Shown one piece after another: positions 53,546-64,000 of a DNA stretch of 64,000 bases. Numbering within the stretch: position 1 is the stretch's first letter; the number at the start of each line of letters is the position of its first letter. The DNA lies in contig CP136061.1 in NCBI GenBank assembly GCA_032622095.1, positions 86,214,324 through 86,278,323 on the forward strand. Direction: 5' to 3'. Below the pieces are notes generated by a model. It made no database searches. It was given only the letters and a program-made list of their open reading frames with translations, and was not told the DNA's origin. The position numbers were made by a program, and so were the translations under genes. The DNA comes from Siphonodentalium dalli (lineage: Eukaryota > Mollusca > Scaphopoda > Gadilida > Siphonodentaliidae).

Positions 53546-54073
53546 TTAAAGATGGATTATCTCTTTGAATAACAATTTTTAAATAGTTGCGTGGGCATAA
53601 AATTAGAGATATGAACTGAAGACCCCTGTCCGGAAAAGCTTCTATCAATTAATATTGATTTTATTTCGAACATTAAATCGGGACCGTTCATGTTGCTATT
53701 TTTAGAGCAGACCATTCGGATGATACCATATTGCGATATAGAGCACTGGGCTGTTCCTACGGCTACGCAACGAAAGTCAAATGTCACAGATTGGTTGTTT
53801 GTATTGTTTTGTTCCACAGATATAAGCGCTAATATGTATAATTAACGTTTATTTGTGACAAAATTGTTACATAAAATTTGTGGTCTCTGTTAATGGTAAC
53901 CACTATTGTTCGTTAGCTGAACAAACACACATTTTTATACCAAAAAATATTCGAAATAAAATTAATATTAATCGATAGAAGCATTTCCGGACAGGAGTCT
54001 TCGATTCAAATCTGATATTTTATACCCCGGCAACTATATACTACATGTTTACAAAGAGATAATCCACCTTTAA
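53546..54073 (+). mobile_element. Family-A MITE, full length (copy A10)
   Basis: 528 bp with TTAA at both ends; diverged from A9 by scattered changes. Confidence 0.9.
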
Positions 54074-54416
54074 CATATACCAGAAATTTTATTGTGTAAT
54101 TTTGTCAAAAATAAACGTTAATTAGACACATTATCGTTCATAAATATGGAATAAAACAATAGAACCAATCAATCTGGAACATTTGACGTTCGGTACGTAG
54201 CCATAGGAACAGCCTAATGCTCTCTATCGCAATATGGTATCACCCGAATGGTCTGTTCTAAAAATAGACAAATAAACTGTCCCATTAAAATATTCGAATT
54301 AAAATCAATATTAATTGATAGAAGCCTTTCCGGACAAGGGTCTTCAGTTCATATTTATTATTTTATACCCACGCAACTATTTCAAATCTGTTATTACAGA
54401 GATAATGCATCTTTAA
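54074..54416 (-). mobile_element. Family-A MITE, partial (copy A11) abutting A10
   Basis: Begins CATATACCAGAAATTTTATT immediately after A10's TTAA and runs to GATAATGCATCTTTAA. Its first arm is missing. Confidence 0.83.
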
Positions 54417-54458
54417 ATATAACATTACCTGGTAATGTACAAAACATATTCGCCATGC

Positions 54459-54875
54459 AGTGACGCTGAAATGGTCATTGTTACCCCCTTTCGTTCAGAT
54501 GGGTACCCAGCTTTTTTTTATTTTCAGTTGGGTACCCATCTTTTGTAAAATTTACATTTGGGTACCCAGCTGTATGAAATCTCACACAGAGCGTGATTTA
54601 ATTAGTGTTTGCCCTCATTTGATTACGAAATGAACCTGGTAATTTTTTGAATTCTTGTTTACATATATATATTATGATGTATATTCGTCACGATGCTTGA
54701 AAATAATAGCGGAGAAGAATTGTATGCATAGGACATAGGTACTGCAGATTGACTGCTAATAAAGCTGGATACCCAACTGTAAATTTTATAAAAGCTGGGT
54801 ACCCAACTGAAAGTTTTAAAAAGCTGGGTACCCAACTGAACGAAAGGGGGTGACAATGACCATTTCAGCGTGACT
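54459..54875. mobile_element. MITE with CAGT...ACTG ends and KpnI-like internal repeats
   Basis: The left end CAGTGACGCTGAAATGGTCA and the inverted right end CAGTCACGCTGAAATGGTCA differ at one position; the arms extend at least 50 bp through TACCCCCTTTCGTTCAG. Inside, GGGTACCCAGCT-type motifs repeat on both arms (three on each side). Confidence 0.82.
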
Positions 54876-55828
54876 GCTCATACAATAAATTAGCATGCAC
54901 GTATGTGGAATATAGTCTATAAATCATTATGACAATAGCAAATGTCTCAACTTAAATCTGTCCAATAACAGTCGTTCTCAAAATGTTACTTATATAACAT
55001 GTTTGAATGCGATCTCATGACAAAGCTGCACTACATCTAGAACTGTTCGACTGTATATAAGGCACTGTATAATCATGTCACAAATAAATAATAAACCATT
55101 TGCCGAAACGTCTAAGATGAAGTGCCGAAACGTCCAAGTGCTTCGGCCGAAACAACCAAGTGCCGAAACGTCCTGCATCCGTACCAGGTGCCATGATGTT
55201 AGCCCATACTATTTCGTAATCTGTGTCTAGTTCTGGTATATCAAACGATAGCAGGTTTTTACTGGTGGAGAGAAAGACACCCCTCCTTTCTGATTATTAC
55301 TGTGGTAGATGTAGATGATTATTACTGTGGTAGATGTAGATGATTATTACTGTGGTAGATGTAGATGTAGATTACTGTGGTAGATGTAGATTATTACTGT
55401 GGTCTAGATGTAGATGTTACATGAGTCGGTTGCGTAAATCTCAGTGTCGGGACCCAGCAATTATATCTGGCTTGATCTTGTCATATACAAGTTGAAGTTT
55501 CGGACCTTTTTGCCTGATGGACTGACAGTTGATGTTATGGATCTGCAGATGCCGAAGTTGGGGGTTTGTTTTTTACAAGGGTCTTACAAAACTATATGCT
55601 GTACGCCTATACGCATGTACATGTATATTTATTTCAGGCTTCAAGTGTCCATATATAATTGTACATACAGATCATGATCCCATCTAGATCATTCCACGAA
55701 TCCCTACTATACGGGCATTAGCCAGAGTGGAGATTCATGGCATCATCTACATGTATATAGCCTACCATTACAATATGGATTGGACATTTACATGTATATA
55801 TTATATATATAGGCAATGATATATATTG
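54876..55828. repeat. Intergenic stretch with short tandem repeats
   Basis: GTGCCGAAACGTC-type motifs repeat four times at 55100-55175. A GATTATTACTGTGGTAGATG repeat spans 55293-55415 with five imperfect units. A small inverted repeat lies at 55685-55745 (CCACGAATCCCTACT... and AGAGTGGAGATTCATGG), resembling family-B ends. No gene recognised. Confidence 0.55.
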
Positions 55829-56437
55829 TCAATCTTTTGCGTGGAGTTTTCCGTGCTTGGTCAAGCGGTCTCGCCGAATGAACGATCTCCCACAAATATC
55901 ACATTTATATGGACGGTCACCGGAGTGGGTCCTCTTGTGAGCCGTCAGATTGCCTGATTTTACAAATGATTTTCCGCATATGTCGCACTCGTATGGTCGG
56001 TCGCCGGAGTGGATCATCAAGTGTGAAGTCAAATGAGCCACTTGGGTGAACGATATTCCGCAAATATCACATCGATGCGGACGGTCATCTGCGTGCGATC
56101 TTTGATGCGTCTTGAAATTGTTTACCCAATTGAAAGACATGCCACAAATATCGCAGTGTAATAATTCATTAGTATGTTTCCTCCTGTGTGCCGCCAGGTC
56201 GGTTGACCGAATAAATGAGGTATCGCAAATATCACAATGATATGGCCGCTCACCATTATGAAGCCTCTTGTGTGTAGTCAAATGACCCGTCTGAATAAAT
56301 GCTTTCCCACAAATATCGCATGTATACGGGCGATCACCTGTGTGGATACGTAGGTGTGTCGTGAGATCACTGGATTTAATAAACGATTGCTCACATACAC
56401 CACATTTATACCGACGATCGTCTTTCTTGGTGTCCAT
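55829..56437 (-). CDS. C2H2 zinc-finger protein, seven fingers
   Basis: 202 codons from Met 56437; the frame stays open upstream to about 56525, so this may be a 3'-terminal exon. Seven consecutive fingers start at about residues 10, 38, 66, 93, 121, 149 and 177 (YKCGVC, YTCDIC, YHCDIC, LHCDIC, HRCDIC, YECDIC, YKCDIC). The linkers are of the HTGDRPY / HSGDRPY type, a variant of the usual TGEKP linker. All Cys and His ligands are present. Probable nuclear DNA-binding factor. No N-terminal effector domain is visible in the window. Confidence 0.8.
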   Translation of the reverse strand: MDTKKDDRRYKCGVCEQSFIKSSDLTTHLRIHTGDRPYTCDICGKAFIQTGHLTTHKRLHNGERPYHCDICDTSFIRSTDLAAHRRKHTNELLHCDICGMSFNWVNNFKTHQRSHADDRPHRCDICGISFTQVAHLTSHLMIHSGDRPYECDICGKSFVKSGNLTAHKRTHSGDRPYKCDICGRSFIRRDRLTKHGKLHAKD

Positions 56438-57609
56438 GATTCGAACTGTGATAGAACTGATCGTACCAATTCCATAATTTCTTATTTGTTTTCGCCATAA
56501 TAAAATGGTACTAATTATCGGCGAGCTCTATTACGCGTTCAATTAAGACTGTCGATGTATAGATCTAAGGTTTCGTGCTTGTAAATTTCGTACAGTCTGA
56601 TCGTTCGTATATATCAAATGTTTGGTCAGATTCAAGTCAAAGTAAAAACTGAGATTTAAAGTCGATTGTTTACATAGCAGCTATTATTTCAACTGTAAAT
56701 CAAAAACAATATAAATTAATGTAAAAACACAAAAGCATGAAATAAACTGGTAGAAAGGAGATGCATATCAAATCATATAATATCCAAGATTACGCACACC
56801 TACTATATTGGGTAAACGTTGGTCCAATGTCATTTATGTTAGTTTATTGATGATAGTTGCGTCCCGAATCGAGATGTAAATATTTACAATTGAGCGTAGC
56901 TCATACGATGTTTTTTATGCAATGGAATGTTCAATTTCTTTGAAATATTCGGCGATGTTAGTAGAATGCTACATTCTTCCAGTTGGCATAGCACCTGAGT
57001 ACTAACTTATCAATTTCACGCACCCGAAAAAGTCCATAATATGTCTTTAAATATACAGCTGTTGCAATTCATTGAACAAAATACTGTTTTTGCAACATTG
57101 TTGAATTTCAGAGAACTTGCTCTAATTTCAATATATATCATGCAATCTGCAGAACCATAATTATATAGTATGTGAATAACCCCTGTGTCATATCTAGATG
57201 AGACGAAAACCGGGTGATCTACGGGTTTCACCCCCGAACGACCCGCTGTCTTTACCTATAGCTCGTGTCATGAATAATTTGGCAGGACAGATATTTTTTG
57301 TAAATTAAATGAGGTAAGGTCACATTTCAGGATGACGTTTGTTACGCATGTTGTTTATTTGTATTGGGTAACGAAATGTCCACAATACCGAAATTCGAGT
57401 TTTAGGAGGTAGGGTAAAGTGTTTGTAAATATGGTTTTCCTTGTATTGGAGTCGATTTAGACCATTTTTCACAATTATTAAATTCTTGGATGTGGAGCCA
57501 CCTCCAAATCGGCCGCCATCTTAGATTTTTGCCAACATCTTGGAAGTTCAATAGAAATGTCCCATATTAGCCATATTTTCCAAAAAAAATAACTTATATT
57601 TGGATCTTA
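56438..57609. other. Intergenic stretch upstream of the zinc-finger ORF
   Basis: No gene recognised. Upstream exons of the zinc-finger gene, if any, would lie here or beyond on the minus strand. Confidence 0.35.
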
Positions 57610-58146
57610 TTAAAGATGGATTATCTCTTTAAATAACAAATTTGAAATAGTTGCGTGGGTATAAAATAATGAATATGAACTGAAGACCCATGTCCGGAAA
57701 GGCTTCTATCAATTAATATTGATTTTATTTCGAATATTTATTGGGACCGTTTATTTGTCTATTTTTAGAACAGACCATTAGGGTGCTACCCTATATTGAT
57801 ATACATCATTAGGCTGTTCATATGGCTACGCACCGAACGTCACTTGTCCCAAATTGATTTGTTGTATTGTTTTATTCCATATTTATAAGCGATAATGAGT
57901 ATTATTAACGTTTATTTGTGACAAAATCTGACAAAATTACACAAACAAATTTCTGGTCTCTGTAAACAGTAACCACTATTGTTCGTTAGCTAAACAACCA
58001 CACCTTTTTAGGCCAGAAAATATTCGAAATAAAATTATTATTAATCGATAAAAGCATTTCCGGACATGAGTCTTCGATTCAGATCTAATATTTTATACTC
58101 TGGTAACTATATAATACATGTTTACAAAGAGATAATCCACCTTTAA
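57610..58146 (+). mobile_element. Family-A MITE (copy A12)
   Basis: TTAA at both ends with the full inner order. It is slightly longer (537 bp) than the standard 528, mainly through a short duplication (ACAAAATCTGACAAAATTAC). Confidence 0.88.
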
Positions 58147-58288
58147 TATAATTATGTTTATATCAATTGTCGTTTATATTTACAGCTGGGACAAATATTT
58201 AACACTGAAAACCAAATAGAGATTTTTGGATAAATGGGGAAATTTGGCGAGTGATGAACTGTGAGAATTGAAATTCGTAGTAAATAAC

Positions 58289-58816
58289 TTAAAGATGGAT
58301 TATCTCTTTAAATAACAAATTTTAAATAGTTGCGTGGGTATAAAATAATAGATATGAACTGAAGTCCTATGTCCGGAAAAGCTTCTATCAATTAATATTG
58401 ATTTTATTTCGAATATTAAATCGGGCCCATTTATGTTACTATTTTTAGAACCGACCATTCGGATGAGACCGTATTGCGATATAGGGCACTGGGCTGTTCC
58501 TACGGCTACGCAACGAATGCCAAATGTCACAGATTGGTTGTTTGTTCTGTTTTGTTCCACAGATATAAGCGATAATGAGTATAATTAACGTTTATTTGTG
58601 ACAAAATTGCACAATATAATTTCTGGTCTCTGTTAACAGTAACCAATATTGTTCGTTAGCTGAACAAACACACCTTTTTAGACCAGAAAATATTCGAAAT
58701 AAAATTAATATTAATCGATAGAAGCATTTCCGGACAGGAGTCTTCGATTCAGATCTAATATTTTATACCCCGGTAACTATATAATACATGTTTACAAAGA
58801 GATAATCCACCTTTAA
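58289..58816 (+). mobile_element. Family-A MITE, full length (copy A13)
   Basis: 528 bp with TTAA at both ends. By eye it is identical to A9 over about 515 bp, so one derives from the other, or both from one source, very recently. Confidence 0.9.
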
Positions 58817-59124
58817 AGACGTATCATCTAAAAACAAAATTTGAAATAGTTTCGTGGATATAAAATAATAAATATGAAATAAAGAACCCTGTCCGGAAAC
58901 GCTTCTGTCAATTAATATTGATTGTATTTCGAATATTTTATTATAAAAAGAGAAGATAAAATGGGACATTTTATTCTTATATTTTTAGAACAGACCATTT
59001 AGGTTATACGATATAGCGATATAGTTCATTAGGGTGTTCCCATGGCTACGCTCCGAACGTCAAATGTCCCATATTGATTGTTTGTATTGTTTTATTGCAT
59101 AATTATAAGCGATGATGAGTCTAA
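58817..59124 (+). mobile_element. Family-A MITE, partial (copy A14) abutting A13
   Basis: Starts directly after A13's TTAA with AGACGTATCATCTAAAAACA and follows family-A order to GCGATGATGAGTCTAA. The second half is missing. Confidence 0.78.
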
Positions 59125-59644
59125 TTAAAGGTGGATTATCTCTTTGTAAACATGTATTATACAGTTACCTGGGTATAACATATTAGATCTGAATCGAAGA
59201 CTCCTGTCCGAAAATTCTTATATCGATTAATGTTAATTTATATTTCGAATATTTTATTGGGACCGTTTATTTGTCTATTTTTAGAAAAGACCATTAGGGT
59301 GATACCATATATCGATATAGAGCATTAAGGCTGTTCATATAGCTACGCACCGAACGTCAAATGTCCCAAATTGATTTGTTGTATCGTTTTATTCCATAGT
59401 TATAAGCGATAATGTGTATAATTAACGTTTATTTGAGACAAAATTACTGAATAACATTTCTGGTCTCTGTTAACAGTAACCACTATTGTTCTTTAGCTAA
59501 ACAACCGCATCTTTTTAGACCAGAAAATAAATTGAATATTAATCGATAGAAGCATTTCCGGACAGGAGTCTTCGATTCAGATCTAATATGTTATACCCCG
59601 GTAACTATGTAATACATGTTTACAAAGAGATAATCCACCTTTAA
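59125..59644. mobile_element. Family-A MITE with two right-type arms (copy A15, hybrid)
   Basis: Both ends are of the right type: AGGTGGATTATCTCTTTGTA with AACATG at the left, and its inverse (CATGTTTACAAAGAGATAAT then CCACCTTTAA) at the right. Other copies have one GATGG...AAATAACAAA arm and one GGTGG...GTAAACATG arm. The inner part is in plus orientation. Confidence 0.8.
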
Positions 59645-59855
59645 CGTTTATTTGTGACAAAATTACAACATAAAAATGTTGGTCTCTGATAACAATAATC
59701 ATTATTGTTCGTTAGCTAAACAACCACACGTTTTTATACCAGAAAATACTCGAAATATAATCAATATCAATCGATGGAAGCATTCTGGACAGATGTCTTC
59801 GGTTCATATCTAATATTTTATACCCCGGTAACTATATAACACATGTTTACCAACA
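59645..59855 (+). mobile_element. Family-A MITE, right half (copy A16)
   Basis: Begins CGTTTATTTGTGACAAAATT directly after A15 and runs to TAACACATGTTTACCAAC, where the terminal ~20 bp is missing. Confidence 0.75.
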
Positions 59856-60301
59856 TATATACCATATGTAATGAGAGCAATCCAACTGAGGCCTTAAATT
59901 AATCTTATAACATCTTTCTACATTATTTGAAGGATTTACTTAGTTTTTGCAGTATGCGGTGAGTATATTGTACATCAAGCAAAGTCCAAATGACATTGAA
60001 TAAGAAAGTTCACCAATAGCTTTTTAGTAAGAGGAGTGAGATCAGACTTTCTATTTAGAAATTTGAAAACGAGACACACATTTAGATCTTAAAGAAATAA
60101 ACGAGCTCCCACAATTATCACATCGAGACGATCACTAAATAAGTGAATAAACGAGTGAGTGAATTATCTAATGTTTCACAGAGACAGGTATTGTAGTGAA
60201 CTTTGTCTCGCACACCGGTATCAAGTGTCGGGCATTCGTGTCGATACTATTCGTACAAGATCCTGGAACTGCGAAAACCCACATATATCGCATTGGAAAG
60301 G
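59856..60301. other. Intergenic stretch
   Basis: Possible decayed finger sequence near 60095-60130 on the minus strand (TGATAATTGTGGGAGCTCG), but too degenerate to define. Confidence 0.35.
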
Positions 60302-61205
60302 TCAATTGTCAGCTGGGTAGTTTAATTTATGTCTCGTCAGGTCGCTTGATGTAGTGAATGCTTCGGGTCGGTACGGTGGATCCACAGAGTGGATTTTCTT
60401 ATGTCGTGCTAGGTTACTTGAATGACTAAACACCTTGCTGCATATATCACACTGATAAGGTAGATCTCCAGTGTGTATCCTCTTGTGAGTAGTTAAATTG
60501 GTCGACCGACTGAATGATATTTCACAAATGTCACATGCATACGGGCGGTCACCGGAGTGGATTCTGTTGTGCGCCGTCAAGGCGAATGGTGTGGTAAATG
60601 CTTTCTCGCATATATCGCACCGATATGGGCGATCACCAGAATGGATTCTTCTATGACTTGTCAACGCATTCGAATTTTTGAACGCTTTCTCGCATATATT
60701 GCACTGATGTGGGCGATCATTTGTGTGGGTCTTCGCATGTGCAGACAAATTGCTCGAGTCAGTGAATAATTTCCCACAAATATTACATTTATACCGGCGA
60801 TCACCTGAATGGATTCTCGTGTGTCTTGTCAGGACGCCCGATGTGCTGTATGCTTTACCGCATATATCGCATCTATACGGTCGATCCCCAGAATGGGTTC
60901 TCTTGTGTCTCAACAGGTCGTTTGATAAACTGAATGCTTTCTCACATATATCACATCGATTCGGGATCGTCGGAGTGGACCCTTTTATGTTTTGTCAAAT
61001 TACTTGAAATATTGAAAAATTTATCGCACGTATCACACTCATATGGCCGTTCGCCTGTGTGGATTCTCTTGTGTGCAGTCAATCTGTCCAATCGTGGAAA
61101 GAATTTCCCGCAAATATCACAACGGTGTGTCCGGTCTTTAGAGTAGATTCGGTGTTCTGATATGTTGATTAAATGATAGAATTATTTCTCACAAATGTCA
61201 TGACG
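60302..61205 (-). pseudogene. C2H2 zinc-finger array, decayed
   Basis: The open part (60302-60913, 203 codons) contains six clear fingers with HSGDRPY linkers (e.g. YRCDICGKAYSTSG, YKCNICGKLFTDSS, HQCNICEKAFKNSN) and a last finger missing its CxxC (SVDPPYRPEAFTTSS). Upstream on the minus strand three more fingers are visible: CDICEKAFSLSNDL, separated from the previous unit by a 2-nt deletion near 60966; CDTCDKFFNISSNL; and CDICGKFFPRLDRL. A further degenerate finger near 61190 has a stop (DICEK then TAA). It was probably a paralogue of the gene at 55829 with at least ten fingers. The frameshift and stop suggest loss of function, unless translation starts at Met 60913. Confidence 0.75.
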
Positions 61206-61660
61206 ATACATTGATGTTCACAATTATTGATGTACCCAGTACCTGGGCTAGTAATAAACGTTTTCTCCCCTAAATTATCTCAACCATGTACTCGTTTCTC
61301 ACAAATGTCGCATCATTATCGGTGAAAGTTAATGTATGTGTGGTTTATATTAATTACCGGTATATATGAAATTTAAATATTAATACTGAGACAGACAAAT
61401 ATTTACGATGAGTCCGTGTGTAGCCTACACTCAAGGCTTTGGTGCTTCTTACTGAATATATAGCACATTTTAATTCAACGTTCAATCAACCACGTATACA
61501 TGCGTGTGTATTAGCCTACACGTTGGACTATAACAATATGTTGTTGTTGTATTCTTTGATCACTATTTCGTTGATTCGATGTCTCAAGGGCTGTACTAAT
61601 TTGCTTAAATCGAATTGTTTCTTTGTTTCCAGCGTCAAAAAGATTTATGGTACTGACTAA
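61206..61660. other. Intergenic stretch
   Basis: Further finger-like remnants (TTTCTCACAAATGTCGCA near 61290, inverse of CDICEK codons) suggest the decayed array extended farther. Nothing else recognised. Confidence 0.4.
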
Positions 61661-63485
61661 ATCACTAATGGATACACTTGTATCATTCATGATGATAACC
61701 TCCAGCTAAATCCTATGCATGACACAAAGCCTAACACCCTTTCCAATCAGCCAAGCAGGCCCGGCAAGAAATTCTGGTCATTCATCAAAAGACAAAAAAG
61801 TGAAAAAATCGGAGTGTCCCCCCTCAAAGTAAATGGGATGATGAAAACACACCCTAAAGATCAGGCCGAGGCCCTAAACAACCAATTCTACTCAGCTTTC
61901 TCTACCCCTAAACCCCTTAAACTCTCTCACATCTGTGAAGCCAACTCCTTGATCACACACCCTCCAACTGGCTCAATGAGTGAAATTGAAGTATCAACTG
62001 ATGGCGTCTCAAAAATGCTGGCAAAGCTCAAACCAAACAAAGCCTTCGGGGTTGACAACATCTTCCCTCACCTGCTGAAAATGGTCCACAAAGAAATAGC
62101 CCCCGTCATTGCAGATCTCTTCTCAATTTCGCTCCGCACTGGCCATGTACCATCAGACTGGAAGAAAGCCATAGTCTCTCCTATCTTCAAAAAAGGCTCA
62201 AAATCTAAACCTGCTAACTACCGGCCTATATCCCTGACTTGTATCCTCAGCAAACAGCTCGAACACATTATTGTCTCCAAAATCATGTCGTACCTAGACT
62301 CAAAACAGCTCCTATCATCTAACCAACATGGCTTCCGCTCAAAACTGAGTTGTGAAACCCAGCTCATTGCCTTCACACAAGAATTTTTTGAAAATATGAC
62401 CAAAGGCAAGCAGACCGATGTCGCAGTTATGGACTTTTCAAAAGCTTTCGACAAAGTTGACCATCAAAGGCTAATCCTAAAACTCAGGCGTATCGGCATA
62501 AACAACACAGCTGTAAACTGGATTAAAGACTTTCTATCCAACAGATCACAAAAAGTTGTTGTCAATGGCCATGAATCATCCGCTCGTCCCGTACTTTCTG
62601 GGGTTCCACAAGGCTCTGTCCTTGGGGCCCTGTCTCTTTCTCATCTACATAAATGACCTCCCATCCTCTCTATCAAGTCACTCCCGCCTCTTTGCAGATG
62701 ACACTATAGTCTACTGTACAATATCCTCACCCTCAGACTGCAACACGATCCAACAAGACCTGATCCAACTCGAAAAGTGGGAAGATGATTGGCAAATGGC
62801 ATTCAATACTGACAAATGTGAAATAATCCACATACAGAGGAAAAGGGAACATATAATCCATGACTACTATCTCCACCATCAGAAACTAAATAGCACAGAA
62901 AAGGCAAAATATCTAGGAATAACCATCTCTAAAGATATGTCATGGAATTCTCACATAAACAACATCACAAACAAAGCCAATGCCTCATTGAGGTTCATCA
63001 GAAGAAACATCAGGACAAATAACCACAAAACAAAAGAACTAGCCTATAAAACATATGTCCGCCCTAAACTGGAATATTGCTCAACCATATGGCATCCATG
63101 GCAAGCATACCTAAGAGACCAAATAGAAATGGTCCAACACAGAGCAGCCCGGTACACAATGAACATCTACAACTACCCAAGCAGTGCCTCCGATATACTA
63201 AGACAGCTGCAATGGCCTACTCTAGAACAGCGGCGTTTGTACCAATCACTTGTCATGTTCTATAAAATAAAAAACAACATTGTCAACATACGAGACACCG
63301 CTCCCCTCACAACATCGAGAGGTCATAAATTCGTGTTCTTTTATACTGGACCCAAATACATCCGCACCTCATTCTACCCTCGCACTATCCTTGCATGGAA
63401 TTCTCTCGACCCTTCTATTGCTACCCTCACAGACCTGGACAAATTCAAATCTACTCTCTATAGCGACCACTTTAAACTCCCATAA
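61661..63485 (+). pseudogene. CR1/Jockey-like LINE, RT part, one frameshift
   Basis: The 5' end is truncated: the endonuclease is absent and the frame opens at 61661. First part 61661-62656: KKFWSFIKRQK, LKPNKAFGVDNI, NYRPISLTCI near 62216, MDFSKAFDKVDH (first catalytic Asp) near 62431, and GVPQGSVLG near 62600. One extra G in GGGG at 62624-62627 shifts the frame; the other frame continues at once with PCLFLIYINDL, FADDT (catalytic pair) near 62690, KCEIIHI, KYLGITISKDMSWNSHI and YVRPKLEYCSTIWHP, then the C-terminal SFYPRTILAWNSL block to the stop at 63485. Removing one base restores a single frame, so the copy is young. It belongs to a different family from the LINEs at 30-39 kb. Confidence 0.85.
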
Positions 63486-63645
63486 CCAACCTGTACCAAA
63501 TCTGAGTTTTATCATGTTTTTAAATATAATCCAAAATTCACCAAAAATATTGCACAAAAATTGTATAGTTACACCTCATGCGCCTCCTTTAAAACTTCAG
63601 CATAATGAAGATTAGGAGAAACCTATAGATATATAGACTTGTTGG
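63486..63645 (+). repeat. LINE 3' untranslated region and tail
   Basis: A T/A-rich stretch, then CATGCGCCTCCTTTAAAACT, TAATGAAGATTAGGAG and a TATAGATATATAGA tail. GCGCCTCC and GGAGAA could pair around the A-rich middle. The exact end and target duplication were not found. Confidence 0.4.
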
Positions 63646-63823
63646 GCATTCGACGCCAAAAGGACGTCGAGCGATACTTCTCCCGGTAACTACTCATATA
63701 CCCGCATCTGTTTCGATGTGTTGCAATGTGCATGCAGGCCCAAATGATGTGCATATCGCGGATTATTTTAGAACCGACACATTTATTTTGTGCAGAAAAA
63801 TCGCTCTTTTTCACAGAAATATT

Positions 63824-64000
63824 GTTTACAAAGAGATAATCCACCTTTAAAGATGGATTATCTCTTTAAATAACAAATTTGAAATAGTTGCGTGAGTATA
63901 AAATAATAAATATGAACTGAAGACCCCTGTCCGGAAAAGGCTTCTATCAATTAATATTGATTTTATTTCGAATATTTTATTGGGACCGTTTATTCGTCTA
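63824..64000 (+). mobile_element. Family-A MITEs: right end of one copy abutting the start of another (A17)
   Basis: TGTTTACAAAGAGATAATCC then ACCTTTAA (63824-63850) is a right terminus. The same TTAA (63847-63850) begins the next copy (AGATGGATTATCTCTTTAAA), which runs off the window end. The earlier copy is reduced to its last ~27 bp. Confidence 0.85.

Overview
This is eukaryotic, intron-containing, AT-rich DNA dominated by transposable elements. There are no operons, ribosome binding sites or CRISPR arrays. I suspect a marine mollusc, probably a bivalve. The reasons are the repeats that begin or end with AGCTCA-type sequence and carry GTCC/GGAC microsatellite runs, several LINE families, small Helitrons and dense MITEs. 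That is an inference from general familiarity, not a database match.

Host-like genes are few. They are a two-exon C2H2 zinc-finger-like gene at 9025-10440, broken by frameshifts and by a MITE; the 3' part of a carbohydrate sulfotransferase gene at 41549-43768 (two exons, PAPS-binding motifs present, N-terminal exon not in view); an intact seven-finger C2H2 ORF at 55829-56437 (minus); a decayed C2H2 array at 60302-61205 (minus); and a small cysteine-containing ORF at 25784-26047 (minus) that I cannot name.

Layout. 1-5 kb: two copies of a 528-bp foldback MITE flanked by TTAA ('family A'), a fragment of a second foldback family and a 53-bp tandem repeat. 6-17 kb: a series of different inverted-repeat elements, one inside and one interrupting the first zinc-finger gene. 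18-25 kb: minisatellites (30, 31 and 45 bp), a 665-bp Helitron and a 73-bp LINE tail with a perfect 12-bp target duplication. 28.2-39.8 kb: a nested structure in which a family-A MITE is split by an 11,091-bp insertion with short imperfect terminal inverted repeats, and that insertion contains two diverged LINE copies. 40-52 kb: LINE fragments, the sulfotransferase gene, a foldback element containing MITEs, a 68-bp satellite with a G-rich/hairpin unit and a roughly 160-bp tandem array. 53-60 kb: clustered and abutting family-A MITEs and the zinc-finger genes. 61.6-63.6 kb: a 5'-truncated CR1/Jockey-like LINE.

The most interesting observation concerns the two LINE copies at 32-35 kb and 36.4-39 kb. 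They differ largely at synonymous sites, yet share the same arrangement: the endonuclease ORF and the reverse transcriptase ORF are in different frames (a -1 relation), the switch lies at an A-rich heptamer, and the stop of one ORF overlaps the start of the next as ATGA. This suggests recoding (programmed -1 frameshift or termination-reinitiation) inside ORF2 of this LINE family, and it can be tested with more copies.
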